DNA of 64,000 nt, taken from positions 1-64,000 of the forward strand of contig NZ_BNBM01000024.1 of assembly GCF_014655715.1 (NCBI RefSeq), written 5' to 3'. Below the pieces are notes generated by a model, which saw only the letters and a list, made by a program, of their open reading frames with translations, was not told the origin of the DNA and did not search any database. The translations under genes were made by a program, and so were the position numbers. The DNA comes from Streptomyces lanatus. Its GTDB lineage: Bacteria; Actinomycetota; Actinomycetes; Streptomycetales; Streptomycetaceae. This document shows positions 15,055 to 24,259 of this stretch, one piece after another. Position 1 is the stretch's first letter. Each line of letters begins with the position of its first letter.

Positions 15055-16035
15055 ATGCACGCCATCCGTCTGCACACCTTCGGCCCGGCCGAGAACCTCA
15101 CCTACGAGCAGGTCGACGACCCCGCGCCCGGCCCCGGCCAGGTCCGTATCGCCGTACGAGCGGCCGGTGTCCACCTCCTCGACACCGCCCTGCGCGAGGG
15201 CGCCCAGGGCCCGGCGCCCGAGCCGCCGAAGCTGCCCACGATCCCCGGCCGTGAGGTCGCCGGAGTCGTCGAGTCCCTCGGCGAGGGCGTCGCGGAACTC
15301 TGGCTCGGCAGGCGCGTCGTCGCCCACCTCGGATTCGCGCCGGGCGGTTACGCCGAGCTGGCCGTCACCGACGTCGACCGTGTCCACGAGATCCCGGCGA
15401 ACCTCGACTTCGCCGAGGCCGTCGCCATGATCGGCACGGGCCGTACGACGATGGGGATCGTGCAGTTCGCCGAGCTGGGCCCGGACTCGGTGGCCGTGAT
15501 CCCGGCGGCAGCGGGCGGCATCGGCACCCTGCTCGTGCAGTACGCGAAGAACGCCGGCGCCGTCGTCATCGGGCTCGCGGGCGGGCCGGAGAAGGCCGCC
15601 CGGGTGCGGGACAACGGCGCCGATCTCGCCGTCGACTACACCGACCCCGACTGGCCCGGCAAGGTCCGCGCCTTCCTGGGCGGGCGCGGCGCCACCGTCG
15701 TCTTCGACGGCGTCGGCGGAGACGTGGCCCGCGAGTCCGTCGCCCTGCTCGCGCCCGGCGGCACGCATGTCGTCTTCGGCTGGTCGGGCCAGGGCCTGCA
15801 CGACGGTGAGCCCTACCTCGTCGACGGCGTCTCCGAACAGGTCCTCGGCCCCGTGATGATGCGCAAGGCCGGCGGCCCCAACCCCGTACAGACCCTCGAA
15901 CTGCGTGCCCTCGCCGAGGCCGCCGCGGGCCGCCTCACCCCGGCCGTGCAGCGCTTCCCGCTCGCCGATGCCGCCGGCGCCCACCGTGCCCTGGAGACGC
16001 GCGCGACCACCGGAAAGGTGGTACTGGAGCCATGA
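15055..16035 (+). CDS. Zinc-independent NADPH:quinone oxidoreductase family protein
   Basis: Predicted 326-aa MDR-superfamily reductase. It begins MHAIRLHTFGPAENLTYEQV, carries a GroES-like domain to about 130, and has the cofactor motif PAAAGGIGTLLVQYAKNAGA near 150-170. The C-terminal HRALETRATTGKVVLEP is the standard family ending. No zinc ligands are evident. ATG at 15055 (GGGGGAC upstream). Its TGA overlaps the ATG of the following MFS gene (ATGA), so translation is coupled. Likely to detoxify or reduce the molecule handled by the neighbouring flavoenzyme and exporter; this is inference from context. Confidence 0.9.
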   Translation: MHAIRLHTFGPAENLTYEQVDDPAPGPGQVRIAVRAAGVHLLDTALREGAQGPAPEPPKLPTIPGREVAGVVESLGEGVAELWLGRRVVAHLGFAPGGYAELAVTDVDRVHEIPANLDFAEAVAMIGTGRTTMGIVQFAELGPDSVAVIPAAAGGIGTLLVQYAKNAGAVVIGLAGGPEKAARVRDNGADLAVDYTDPDWPGKVRAFLGGRGATVVFDGVGGDVARESVALLAPGGTHVVFGWSGQGLHDGEPYLVDGVSEQVLGPVMMRKAGGPNPVQTLELRALAEAAAGRLTPAVQRFPLADAAGAHRALETRATTGKVVLEP

Positions 16036-17612
16036 CCAGCCGCAAGTCCCGGTCCGGCCGGACGCCGGGCCACTCCCCGGATGCGATACGTCCCGAACCA
16101 TGGTCTTCTGGCCAGGTGACCGTCACCCGAACGGGTGAATCAGCCCGAGACGCCGACCCCCGCCGCTGGTGGGGACTGGTGATCATCGCGCTCGCGCAGC
16201 TCATGGTCGTCCTGGACGCGACCATAGTGAACATCGCGCTCCCGTCCGCCCAGGCCGACCTCGGCATGACCGACGGCAACCGGCAATGGGTGATCACCGC
16301 CTACACCCTGGCGTTCGGCGGGCTGCTCCTGCTCGGCGGCCGGATCGCCGACCTGGTGGGCCGTAAGCGCACCTTCATCATCGGCCTCGTCGGCTTCGCC
16401 GCCGCCTCCGCGCTGGGCGGTGCCGCCACCACGTCCGGCATGCTCTTCGGCGCCCGCGCCCTCCAGGGCGTCTTCGCCGCCGTACTCGCCCCGTCGGCCC
16501 TGTCGCTGCTGACGACGACGTTCACCGACCCCAAGGAGCGCGGCAAGGCCTTCGGGATCTACGGCGCCCTGGCCGGCAGCGGCAGCGCGATCGGGTTCAT
16601 CGTCGGCGGACTGCTCACCGAGTACCTGGACTGGCGCTGGTGCCTGTACGTCAATGTGCCCATCGCCGTGATCGCCGTCTTCGGCGCCCTCGCCCTGCTC
16701 CACGACAGCCCCGGCCACCCGGGCGCCCGCCTGGACGTGCCCGGTGTGCTGCTCGGCTGCGGCGGCCTCGTCGCCATCGTCTACGGCTTCGCCGAGGCGG
16801 AGCCGCGCGGCTGGACCGACCCGATGGTGCTCGCCCTCTTCGCGGGCGGCGTCGCCCTGCTCGCGACCTTCGTGTGGTGGCAGACGAGGGCCCCCGTGCC
16901 CCTGCTCCCGCTGCACATCATCAAGGAACGCAACCGCGCCGGCTGCTTCCTCACCATGGCCCTGGCCGTGATCGGCATGTTCGGCCTCTTCCTGTTCATG
17001 ACCTACTACCTCCAGGTCATCCTCGACTACTCGCCGGTGATGACGGGCCTCGCCTTCCTCCCCCTCACCGCGGCGATCATCATCGGCTCGACCCAGATCG
17101 CCGCCCGCCTCCTGGACCATGTGCCGCCCCGCGTGCTCATGGGCCCGGGCGCCCTGCTGGCGACGATCGGCATGGTGCTGCTGACCCGGCTGACGGTGCA
17201 CTCCTCGTACGCGGCCGACATCCTGCCCGCCCTGGTCCTCATGGGCCTCGGCATGGGCCTGATCTTCATGCCGGTGTTCGCGACGGCGACGGCGGGCGTC
17301 GCCCCGCAGGACTCGGGCGTGACGTCGGCGACGATCAACACCTCGCAGCAGGTCGGCGGCTCCATCGGTACGGCCCTGCTGAACACCATCGCCACCACCA
17401 GCAGCGCCGCCTTCGTCACCGCCCACCTCACGAACCCGGCCCAGCGCGACCTGATCGTCAGGGAGGGCGTCGTGCACGGCTACACCGTCGCCATCTGGTG
17501 GGCCGCCGCCATCATGCTGCTGGCCGGCCTGGTCGCGACCCTGATGGTCACGGCGAAGGCCCCGAAGCACGGGGCACCACAGCAGACCCCGGCACCGGAG
17601 CCGGTGGCCTGA
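16032..17612 (+). CDS. DHA2-family (14-TM) MFS multidrug exporter
   Basis: Predicted 526-aa membrane transporter with about 14 hydrophobic segments. It has the DHA2/EmrB-like features LMVVLDATIVNIALPSAQADL in TM1, GRIADLVGRKRTF after TM2, and GPGALLATIGM and QDSGVTSATINTSQQVGGSIGTALL in the second half, typical of Streptomyces drug-resistance pumps. About 35 soluble residues precede TM1. The start at 16032 overlaps the stop of the quinone oxidoreductase; an internal GTG near 16116 would still include TM1. Proton-coupled efflux is expected; the substrate is unknown. Confidence 0.92.
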   Translation: MTSRKSRSGRTPGHSPDAIRPEPWSSGQVTVTRTGESARDADPRRWWGLVIIALAQLMVVLDATIVNIALPSAQADLGMTDGNRQWVITAYTLAFGGLLLLGGRIADLVGRKRTFIIGLVGFAAASALGGAATTSGMLFGARALQGVFAAVLAPSALSLLTTTFTDPKERGKAFGIYGALAGSGSAIGFIVGGLLTEYLDWRWCLYVNVPIAVIAVFGALALLHDSPGHPGARLDVPGVLLGCGGLVAIVYGFAEAEPRGWTDPMVLALFAGGVALLATFVWWQTRAPVPLLPLHIIKERNRAGCFLTMALAVIGMFGLFLFMTYYLQVILDYSPVMTGLAFLPLTAAIIIGSTQIAARLLDHVPPRVLMGPGALLATIGMVLLTRLTVHSSYAADILPALVLMGLGMGLIFMPVFATATAGVAPQDSGVTSATINTSQQVGGSIGTALLNTIATTSSAAFVTAHLTNPAQRDLIVREGVVHGYTVAIWWAAAIMLLAGLVATLMVTAKAPKHGAPQQTPAPEPVA

Positions 17613-17627
17613 CCGGCCGCCATGAAC

Positions 17628-17668
17628 GGGAGGGGGGCTCCCCCGGACCGCGGAGCCCCTCCCCCATC
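17628..17668. terminator. G/C-rich stem-loop between convergent genes
   Basis: A GGGAGGGGGGCTC-type arm at 17628-17640 faces a GAGCCCCTCCCCC-type arm ending at about 17665, between the MFS stop (17612) and the stop of the DAO-family gene (17679). It could terminate both. There is no clear T-run. Confidence 0.6.
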
Positions 17669-17678
17669 CCGTGCGACG

Positions 17679-19085
17679 TCAGTGCCGCCCTGAGATCCGG
17701 TCCGCCACCCGCGCCGCCCGCGACGACTCGGCCCTCGGCGTGCTGAACTCCCGCCGATCGGCCGCCCGGTACGCGGCGTACAGCCCCTGCACCCCCAGCC
17801 AGCGCAGCGGCTCCGGCTCCCACTTGCGCACCTTGTGCCCGACCCACGGCAGCTCGGTCAGCTCGGTGCGCATCCCCTGCCCCGAGTCGATCTGCACCAG
17901 GTCCCGCAGCGTCCGTGCCGCGAGGTTGGCGGTGGCGACACCGGAGCCGACATAGCCGCCCGCCCAGCCGAGCCCGCTCGACCGGTCCAGGGTGACGGTC
18001 GCGCACCAGTCACGCGGCACGCCCAGCACCCCCGACCAGGCATGCTCGATCCGCACCCCGGCGAGGGAGGGAAAGAACCCGACAAGGACCTCCCGCAGTG
18101 CTGCCACGGTCTCCGGCTGCGTCCGCCCGTCGTTGTCCGTCCGCGAGCCGAAGCGGTACGGCACCCCGCGCCCGCCCAGCGCGATCCGCCCGTCCGCCGT
18201 GCGCTGCGCGTACATATAGGCGTGCGCCATGTCACCGAGCGCCTCGCACCCGTCCCATCCGACCGACGCCCACTGCTCCTCGCTCAACGGCTCGGTGGCG
18301 ATCATCGACGAGTTCATCGGCAGCCAGGTCCGGTGCTGGCCCTTGAGGTTCGCCGTGAACCCCTCGGTGCAGCGCAGGACATAGGGCGCGCGGACGGTGC
18401 CGTACGGCGTGACGGCGTGCTTGGGCCGGATCTCGGTGACCGGCGTCAGCTCGTGGACGGTCACCCCGAGCGCCTCCACGGCCGCCGAGAGCCCCTTGAC
18501 CAGCTTCACCGGATGCACCCGCGCCCCGTGCGGCGTCCACGACGAGCCCACGGCGTCGGCCACTCGGATCCGCTCGGCCGTCTGCCGGGCGTCGTACAGC
18601 TCACGGTCCTTCTCGCCGTACGTCAGCTCCCGCGCGTGGAACTCCTTCAGCCGCGCCAACTGGGCGGGCGTACGGGCGACTTCGAGCACCCCGCCCTTGC
18701 GGACACCGGCGTCGAACCCCTCGGCCTCCACGACCCGGATGACCTCGTCCACGGTGTCGTTCATGGCCCGCTGAAGCCGGACGGCCGCGTCATGGCCGTG
18801 CAGCTTGGCGTACCGGTCGCGCCCCGCGATGCCGTTGTACAGCCAGCCGCCATTGCGCCCCGAGGCGCCGTACCCGCAGAACTTCTGCTCAAGGACGGTG
18901 ATCCGGAGGAACGGAACCGCCTGCTTCAGGTAATAGGCGGTCCACAGCCCCGTATACCCCCCGCCCACGATCACCACGTCCGCGGACGCGTCCCCCGCGA
19001 GCGGCCCACGCACCCCCGGAAGGCCGTCGTCCGCGTACCAGAAGGAGATGCCGCCGTTGACGGTGTCTCTGCCCGAGCTACTCAT
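17679..19085 (-). CDS. DAO-family FAD-dependent oxidoreductase
   Basis: Predicted 468-aa flavoenzyme. The FAD-binding motif ADVVIVGGGYTGLWTAYYLKQ is at about residues 31-51, followed by VLEQKFCGYGASGRNGGWLYN, the ASGRNGG signature shared by gamma-glutamylputrescine oxidases and related amine/amino-acid oxidases. C-terminal GWAGGYVGSGVATANLAARTL supplies the second FAD contact. The function is likely oxidative deamination of an amine or amino acid in the cytoplasm. The ATG at 19085 is preferred; the frame continues upstream but into the divergent kinase promoter. It stands as a single gene, convergent with the MFS exporter. Confidence 0.9.
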   Translation of the reverse strand: MSSSGRDTVNGGISFWYADDGLPGVRGPLAGDASADVVIVGGGYTGLWTAYYLKQAVPFLRITVLEQKFCGYGASGRNGGWLYNGIAGRDRYAKLHGHDAAVRLQRAMNDTVDEVIRVVEAEGFDAGVRKGGVLEVARTPAQLARLKEFHARELTYGEKDRELYDARQTAERIRVADAVGSSWTPHGARVHPVKLVKGLSAAVEALGVTVHELTPVTEIRPKHAVTPYGTVRAPYVLRCTEGFTANLKGQHRTWLPMNSSMIATEPLSEEQWASVGWDGCEALGDMAHAYMYAQRTADGRIALGGRGVPYRFGSRTDNDGRTQPETVAALREVLVGFFPSLAGVRIEHAWSGVLGVPRDWCATVTLDRSSGLGWAGGYVGSGVATANLAARTLRDLVQIDSGQGMRTELTELPWVGHKVRKWEPEPLRWLGVQGLYAAYRAADRREFSTPRAESSRAARVADRISGRH

Positions 19086-19140
19086 GGCGAGGACGTTAAT
19101 TGGCATGAGCCGATTCCGGCACCCCGCTAGGGTCCCCAGG

Positions 19141-20028
19141 ATGATCGACATCCCGGACGAGCTCATCGCCCAGCACGTGCGGTACGACGGAGAGGCGGGC
19201 CGGGCCTACGTCGCCTCGCTCGCGGAACGCGCCGAACGCTTCCTGGAGCAGTGGGGGCTGCGCCCGGACGGACGGACCATGTACGGCCGCTGCGCGCTGG
19301 TCCTGCCGGTGCGGGACGCGGAGGGAACTCCGGCCGTGCTCAAGCTCCAGGACGTCGACGAGGAGACCGCGGGCGAGCCGGTCGCGCTACGGGCATGGCA
19401 GGGCGACGGAGCGGTCCGCCTCCTGGACTGCGACGACACGACAGGCACCCTCCTCCTGGAGCGCCTCGCCCAGGACCGCGTCCTGGACGACCTGCCGGAC
19501 TCCCGCGAGGCCACCCTGGTCGTCGCCCAACTCCTGTCCCACCTCACCACCACCCCGGCCCCACCCGGCCTCCGCCGCCTGGGCGACCTCGCAGAGACGA
19601 TGCTGGCCAGGACACCCACGGCCCTGAAACACCTCAACAACCCCGACGCCCGCCGCCTCCTCACCGACTGCGCGGCAGCCGTACGCGAGGTCGCCACCAC
19701 CCCCGGCGACCGTCTCCTCCACTGGGACCTCCACTTCGAGAACGTCCTCGCCTCCGACCGCGCCCCCTGGCTCGCCATCGACCCCAAACCCCTCGCGGGC
19801 GACCCCGGGTTCGACCTCTTCCCGGCCCTGTGGAACCGCTTCGAACCGGACGAGGTGGAGTGGCGCTTCGACGCCATGACAGACGTCCTGTCCCTCGACC
19901 GCCACAACGCCCGCGCCTGGACCCTGGCCCGCGTCCTCCAGAACTCCCTGTGGCAGATCGAGGAGAACCGCGCCCCGCTCGCAGCCCACCTGGAAATCGC
20001 GAGGCGCCTGAGGAAAGGGCCCGGCTAG
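19141..20028 (+). CDS. APH(6)/hydroxyurea-type phosphotransferase-like kinase
   Basis: Predicted 295-aa aminoglycoside phosphotransferase-fold protein. The catalytic loop is HWDLHFENVL (about residues 197-206) and the metal-binding segment is AIDPKPLAGDPGFDLFP; the N lobe has VLKLQDVDEET. This pattern matches the APH_6_hur family (streptomycin 6-kinase, hydroxyurea kinase). Most chromosomal members have no proven antibiotic role, so resistance should not be assumed. ATG at 19141, 55 bp from the divergent DAO-family gene. The following GNAT gene starts 11 bases after the stop, so the two are probably co-transcribed. Confidence 0.88.
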   Translation: MIDIPDELIAQHVRYDGEAGRAYVASLAERAERFLEQWGLRPDGRTMYGRCALVLPVRDAEGTPAVLKLQDVDEETAGEPVALRAWQGDGAVRLLDCDDTTGTLLLERLAQDRVLDDLPDSREATLVVAQLLSHLTTTPAPPGLRRLGDLAETMLARTPTALKHLNNPDARRLLTDCAAAVREVATTPGDRLLHWDLHFENVLASDRAPWLAIDPKPLAGDPGFDLFPALWNRFEPDEVEWRFDAMTDVLSLDRHNARAWTLARVLQNSLWQIEENRAPLAAHLEIARRLRKGPG

Positions 20029-20038
20029 CCTCGGCCCC

Positions 20039-20530
20039 ATGATCCGACCCGCGACCCCCGCCGACGTCCCCGCCATCCACACCCTCATCCGTGAGCTCGC
20101 CGAGTACGAGAAGGCGCTGGAGGAGGCCAAGGCCACCGAGGAGCAGCTGCACGCGGCCCTCTTCGGCGACCACCCCGCCGCCCACGCCCACATCGCGGCC
20201 GACGACACGACCGGCGAGACCGTCGGCTACGCGATCTGGTTCCTGAACTTCTCCACCTGGCGCGGCGTCCACGGCATCTACCTGGAGGACCTCTACGTCC
20301 GCCCCACCGCCCGCGGTGCCGGCCACGGCAAGGCCCTCCTGGCCGAACTGGCCCGCCTCTGCGTGGAGCGCGGCTATCAGCGCCTGGAGTGGTCCGTGCT
20401 GAACTGGAACACCCCGTCCATCGCCTTCTACGAGTCCCTCGGCGCCCGCCCCCAGGACGAGTGGACGGTGTACCGCCTGACGGACGAGGCCCTGACGAAG
20501 CTGGGCGGCGGCCAGCACTCCCCGGCATGA
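20039..20530 (+). CDS. GNAT N-acetyltransferase (diamine acetyltransferase-like)
   Basis: Predicted 163-aa acetyltransferase. Residues from about 80 carry the acetyl-CoA signature GIYLEDLYVRPTARGAGHGKALL (the RGAGHG loop), followed by ERGYQRLEWSVLNWNTPSIAFYESLGA. The YLEDLYV and LNWN segments resemble spermidine/spermine N1-acetyltransferase-like members. The substrate is not determined. It starts with ATG at 20039, 11 bases after the kinase stop, and is likely in the same transcript. Confidence 0.9.
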   Translation: MIRPATPADVPAIHTLIRELAEYEKALEEAKATEEQLHAALFGDHPAAHAHIAADDTTGETVGYAIWFLNFSTWRGVHGIYLEDLYVRPTARGAGHGKALLAELARLCVERGYQRLEWSVLNWNTPSIAFYESLGARPQDEWTVYRLTDEALTKLGGGQHSPA

Positions 20531-20600
20531 ATGTCCGCAACCCGCAACAGTGTGCACACCCCCCGCATGAGCCTCCACCGAATGGGCACGGCTTGCTGGC

Positions 20601-21743
20601 ATGAGCCCCACGAATATGCGTGACCCGTTCAACTCCCCCACATCCGAGGTCGAGTTCGTCCCCGGTCTCGAACTCTCCCGCCGCTTCTACACCGACGCCG
20701 TACGCCCATTGCTGGAGGAGGCCGCCCCGGGCGTCCCCCACTCGGCGGCCCGCATCGGCAGCGGGTCGGAGGTCCTCGGCTACGACACCCCCCGCTCCGC
20801 CGACCATGAGTGGGGCCCGCGTCTGCAGGTCTTCCTGCACCGCCACGACGTGCCCCGGCACGCAGCCCGCATCAGACACCTCCTCTCCGAGCACCTGCCG
20901 AAGACGTTCCTCGGCCACCCGACGAACTTCGCCCGCACCGACGAGGACGGCGACCGGGACATCCGCGTCATGCGGGCCACCGACGGCCCCGTCCACCACC
21001 GCGTCGAAGTGACCGCCACCGCCATCTGGTTCACCGACACCCTCGGCTTCGACCCGGCGCAGGACATCACCCCGGCCGACTGGCTGGCCACGCCCACCCA
21101 GCTGCTCGCCGAGGCCACCGGGGGCGCCGTATTCCACGACGGGCTGCACACCCTGACCCCGTTACGCCGCGCGCTGCGCTGGTACCCCCATGACGTCTGG
21201 CTGTACGTCCTGGCCTGCCAGTGGCAGCGCATCGCGCAGGAGGAGGCCTTCGTGGGCCGCGCCGGCGAGGTCGGCGACGAACTGGGCTCCGCGGTCGTCG
21301 CCGCCCGCCTGGCCCGCGACCTGATGCGGCTCTGCCTGCTGATGGACCGTCGCTACCCGCCGTACGGCAAATGGCTCGGCAGCGCCTTCGCCCGCACCGC
21401 CTCCGCCCCACGGCTGACCCCCGTCCTCACGGCCGCACTCGCCGCCCCGGACTGGCGCACCCGCGAACGCCATCTCGCGCACGCCTACGAGATAGTCGCT
21501 CACCAGCACAACGACCTGCTGCTGACCGACCGCGTCGCCCCCACCACCCGCCCGTACCACTCCCGCCCCTTCCGGGTCCTGCACGCCGACCGCTTCACCA
21601 CCGCCCTCCTGGCCCGCATCGGCGACGGGTCCCTGAAGGACCTGCCGCCCATCGGCACGGTGGACCAGTTCATCGACAGCGCGGACGCCCTGACCCACCC
21701 CCGACTGGCCCGCACCCTCAGCCACGACGCACGCAAGCCCTAA
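20601..21743 (+). CDS. DUF4037 / nucleotidyltransferase-like protein
   Basis: Predicted 380-aa cytoplasmic protein resembling DUF4037 proteins. An N-terminal nucleotidyltransferase-like segment (IGSGSEVLGYDTPRSADHEW, with GS and D spaced as in that fold) is followed by a long helical region containing KWLGSAFARTASAP. The activity is unknown. ATG at 20601, 70 bp after the GNAT stop. Its TAA overlaps the last bases of the convergent acyltransferase gene by 4 bp, so no terminator fits between them. Confidence 0.82.
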   Translation: MSPTNMRDPFNSPTSEVEFVPGLELSRRFYTDAVRPLLEEAAPGVPHSAARIGSGSEVLGYDTPRSADHEWGPRLQVFLHRHDVPRHAARIRHLLSEHLPKTFLGHPTNFARTDEDGDRDIRVMRATDGPVHHRVEVTATAIWFTDTLGFDPAQDITPADWLATPTQLLAEATGGAVFHDGLHTLTPLRRALRWYPHDVWLYVLACQWQRIAQEEAFVGRAGEVGDELGSAVVAARLARDLMRLCLLMDRRYPPYGKWLGSAFARTASAPRLTPVLTAALAAPDWRTRERHLAHAYEIVAHQHNDLLLTDRVAPTTRPYHSRPFRVLHADRFTTALLARIGDGSLKDLPPIGTVDQFIDSADALTHPRLARTLSHDARKP

Positions 21744-22999
21744 GGCGTACGCAGCCCCTGGACGGCCCGCGCGACAGTCGTCCCGGCCGACGCGACCGCC
21801 TCCAGCTCCCGCACCACGGCGCTGCCGAGCAGCTCGGCGTCCCCCGGGCGCAGATGGCTGACGACGGTGAGGGTGTAGGTGTCGGCGCTGTGCACGAGGC
21901 AGAGGTTGGCGGTGCCCGGCGGGGAGAGCTGCGGGAGGGGGACGACCCGTGACAGGGACCGGCCGTGCAAGTGGCTGGGGTTGTCCCGCCACTTGAAGGC
22001 GGTGCACAGACTGGTCGTCAGCTCGGGACGCGCGAGCCGCCTGGCCATCACCCCGGCCAGCCACGGCACGCTGCGCGCGGCGGCCTGGAGCGTGGGAAGG
22101 ATCGCGCGGTGCGCCTCGCAGCGGTCGTCGAAGGCGGCGACCTGCTCCTGGCAGGCCCGCAGCCGGGCCACCGGCGAGTCCAGGTCAACGGGCAGCGGCA
22201 CCCGCAGCGCGGTGACGCCGTTGCCGAGCTGCCGCGCGGTGTGCCGGGTCCGTAGATCGACCGGCACCGTGGCGTAGAAGGGGCCCGGCCCCTTCGCCCA
22301 CGCCCGCAGGGCACCGGCGTACGAACTCAGCAGCAGCTCATTCAGCGTCGCCCCACGCCCGTCGGCCGGCTGCCGCCGGGCGGCGCGCATCACCCGCGGG
22401 TCGATCCCGAGCACCGCCACCGAAGGCCGGGCGTCGCCACGGGACGACGCGGGGACGGGCCGGCCCATGGCCCCGATCCGCCGCAACTCCCGTCCCACAC
22501 CCGGCAGCCGAGAGGGCCGGTGCCGCGCCACCGCGGTGACCAGTGAGGGGCGCGGCGGCACGGCGCCGTCCATCAGCGTCCGGAAGAGGGTCTCCAGGGA
22601 CCTGCCGTCCAGCAGCGCGTGATGGGCGAGCAGCACCACGGCGTGTTCCCCGGCCGGGGTGGGGCGCCGGGTCACCAGCAGCCGCCACAGCGGCCGCCCG
22701 GCCGGCAGCACCTGGGTGACACCGTCGGCCAGCAGGGCGTTGACGTCCTGGTCGGTGGCGACGATGTGCGCGGCGGGGTCGAACGGCCGGGCGGCCGACC
22801 ATCGATGGCCGGACAGCGCCGAAGGACCGGCGGGGGGCACCGGCACCAGGCTCATCCGGTCGAGACCGCCCCATCGCTCATGCACCCGGGCCCGCACCCA
22901 CGCCAGATCGAACGGTTCTCCGGGGAACACCGCGGCGATACCGATCGTCCCCGGCAGCCCGTTGCGGAGATGCCCTTCCTCGATGGCCGTCAGCCTCAT
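21740..22999 (-). CDS. WS/DGAT-like acyltransferase 2
   Basis: Predicted 419-aa protein of the condensation/wax-ester-synthase fold. The acyl-transfer motif HHALLDG is at residues 126-132 with both His and the DG intact. The second lobe has GATLNELLLSSYAGALR and PVDLRTRHTARQLGNGVTAL, matching WS/DGAT landmarks, then PGTANLCLVHSADTYTLTV. It is shorter than typical WS/DGAT enzymes (450-500 aa). It is the last gene of the minus-strand unit acyltransferase 1, ACP, ketosynthase, acyltransferase 2, 51 bp after the ketosynthase. Likely role: transfer of an acyl chain from ACP or CoA to an alcohol or amine. The acceptor is unknown. Confidence 0.78.
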   Translation of the reverse strand: MRLTAIEEGHLRNGLPGTIGIAAVFPGEPFDLAWVRARVHERWGGLDRMSLVPVPPAGPSALSGHRWSAARPFDPAAHIVATDQDVNALLADGVTQVLPAGRPLWRLLVTRRPTPAGEHAVVLLAHHALLDGRSLETLFRTLMDGAVPPRPSLVTAVARHRPSRLPGVGRELRRIGAMGRPVPASSRGDARPSVAVLGIDPRVMRAARRQPADGRGATLNELLLSSYAGALRAWAKGPGPFYATVPVDLRTRHTARQLGNGVTALRVPLPVDLDSPVARLRACQEQVAAFDDRCEAHRAILPTLQAAARSVPWLAGVMARRLARPELTTSLCTAFKWRDNPSHLHGRSLSRVVPLPQLSPPGTANLCLVHSADTYTLTVVSHLRPGDAELLGSAVVRELEAVASAGTTVARAVQGLRTP

Positions 23000-23050
23000 C
23001 TGTCCCCAGCCTTCCGTTCCCAGGTCCCCCCTGTGCCGCGCCTTCGCCGC

Positions 23051-24259
23051 TCAGAGATGCGGCGAGTCGAAGACGACGCAGGCGTTGTGACCGCCGAAGG
23101 CGAAGCTGTTGCTGATCACCGGCCCGTCGGGGATCTTGCGCGGCTCGCCGGTGACCACGTCCAGTTCGCACCGGGGATCCAGCCGCGTCAGATGCGCGAC
23201 CGGCGGCGCGAGCCCCTCACGCACCGACAGCACGGTGATCACGGCCTCCAGTGCCCCCGCGAGCCCCAGCCCATGCCCGGTCACCGCCTTGGGGGCGGTC
23301 ACCGGGACCCGGCGCGGGCCGAACAGATCGCTGATGGCGCGCGCTTCGGCGAGGTCGTTCAGCTCGGTGCCGGTGCCGTGCGCGTTGATGTGGGTGACGG
23401 CGTCGGCCGTGGTCCCCGCGTCGGCGAGCGCCAGCTCCATGCAGGCCCGGGCCCCCGCCCCGTCGGGATGCGGCGCGGTGAGGTGATGGGCGTCGGAGGT
23501 ACGCCCGTACCCGGTGAGCGTGGCGTGGATGCGGGCGCCCCGCGCGCGGGCGAGGTCGAGCCGTTCGAGGACCAGGAAGGCGGCCCCTTCGGCGAGGACG
23601 AAGCCCCGCCGCTTCACGTCGAACGGCCGTGACGCGGCGGCCGGATCCTCGCACTCGGTGACCATCGCCCCGGCCCGTCCGAAGGCCAGCGCGGTCGTGG
23701 GCGTGAGCGGGCTGTCGTGCCCGCCGGCCACCACGACGTCCGCACTGCCCGCCCGGATCAGCTGCATCGCCTCCCCCACCGCATGCGTCCCGGAGGCACA
23801 GGCGGTGGAGACCGTCAGACTGGGCCCGGTGATCCCGTGCCGGGCGCTGATCCAGTACGCCCCGGCGTTGTGCATCAGCCGAGGTGCGTAGAGCACATCG
23901 GGATGCCCGATGCCGTTCTCCTGCCCGATCACCCCGCCGTACCCGGTCCCGGTGACCACCGCCCGCCGCCCTGGAGCGACCCGCAGCCCCCCGGCGTCCT
24001 CCACCGCGTCCGCGGCCGCGCACACGGCCAACTGCACCGAACGGTCCGCCCGCCGCACCTCCTTGGCCGTCAGATACCCGGAGGGATCGAAGCCGGCGAC
24101 CGGACACGCGGGGTACACGACGGTGCCCTCGTCGTCGAAGGCGTGCAGCGAGATCGCCGAACGACGTTCCACCAGGCTCTCCCACAGCTCCGCCGGTGTC
24201 GCCCCGGCCCCGCTGCGGACGCCGAGCCCCGTGACGGCGACGGCGTGCCGGCCGGTCAT
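23051..24259 (-). CDS. Beta-ketoacyl-ACP synthase (FabF/KAS II type)
   Basis: Predicted 402-aa condensing enzyme. The catalytic triad is visible: Cys 154 in VSTACASGTHA, His 294 in NAHGTGTELND, and His 329 in KAVTGHGLGLAG. The N terminus AVAVTGLGVRSGAGA is standard. The segment GHGLGLAG departs slightly from the usual GHxxGAAG. It performs decarboxylative Claisen condensation on an acyl carrier protein. The ATG at 24259 overlaps the ACP stop by 4 bp (ATGA), so the two are translationally coupled, strongly implying that the encoded ACP is its partner. There is no chain-length factor, ketoreductase or acyl-CoA ligase in the unit. Confidence 0.93.
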   Translation of the reverse strand: MTGRHAVAVTGLGVRSGAGATPAELWESLVERRSAISLHAFDDEGTVVYPACPVAGFDPSGYLTAKEVRRADRSVQLAVCAAADAVEDAGGLRVAPGRRAVVTGTGYGGVIGQENGIGHPDVLYAPRLMHNAGAYWISARHGITGPSLTVSTACASGTHAVGEAMQLIRAGSADVVVAGGHDSPLTPTTALAFGRAGAMVTECEDPAAASRPFDVKRRGFVLAEGAAFLVLERLDLARARGARIHATLTGYGRTSDAHHLTAPHPDGAGARACMELALADAGTTADAVTHINAHGTGTELNDLAEARAISDLFGPRRVPVTAPKAVTGHGLGLAGALEAVITVLSVREGLAPPVAHLTRLDPRCELDVVTGEPRKIPDGPVISNSFAFGGHNACVVFDSPHL

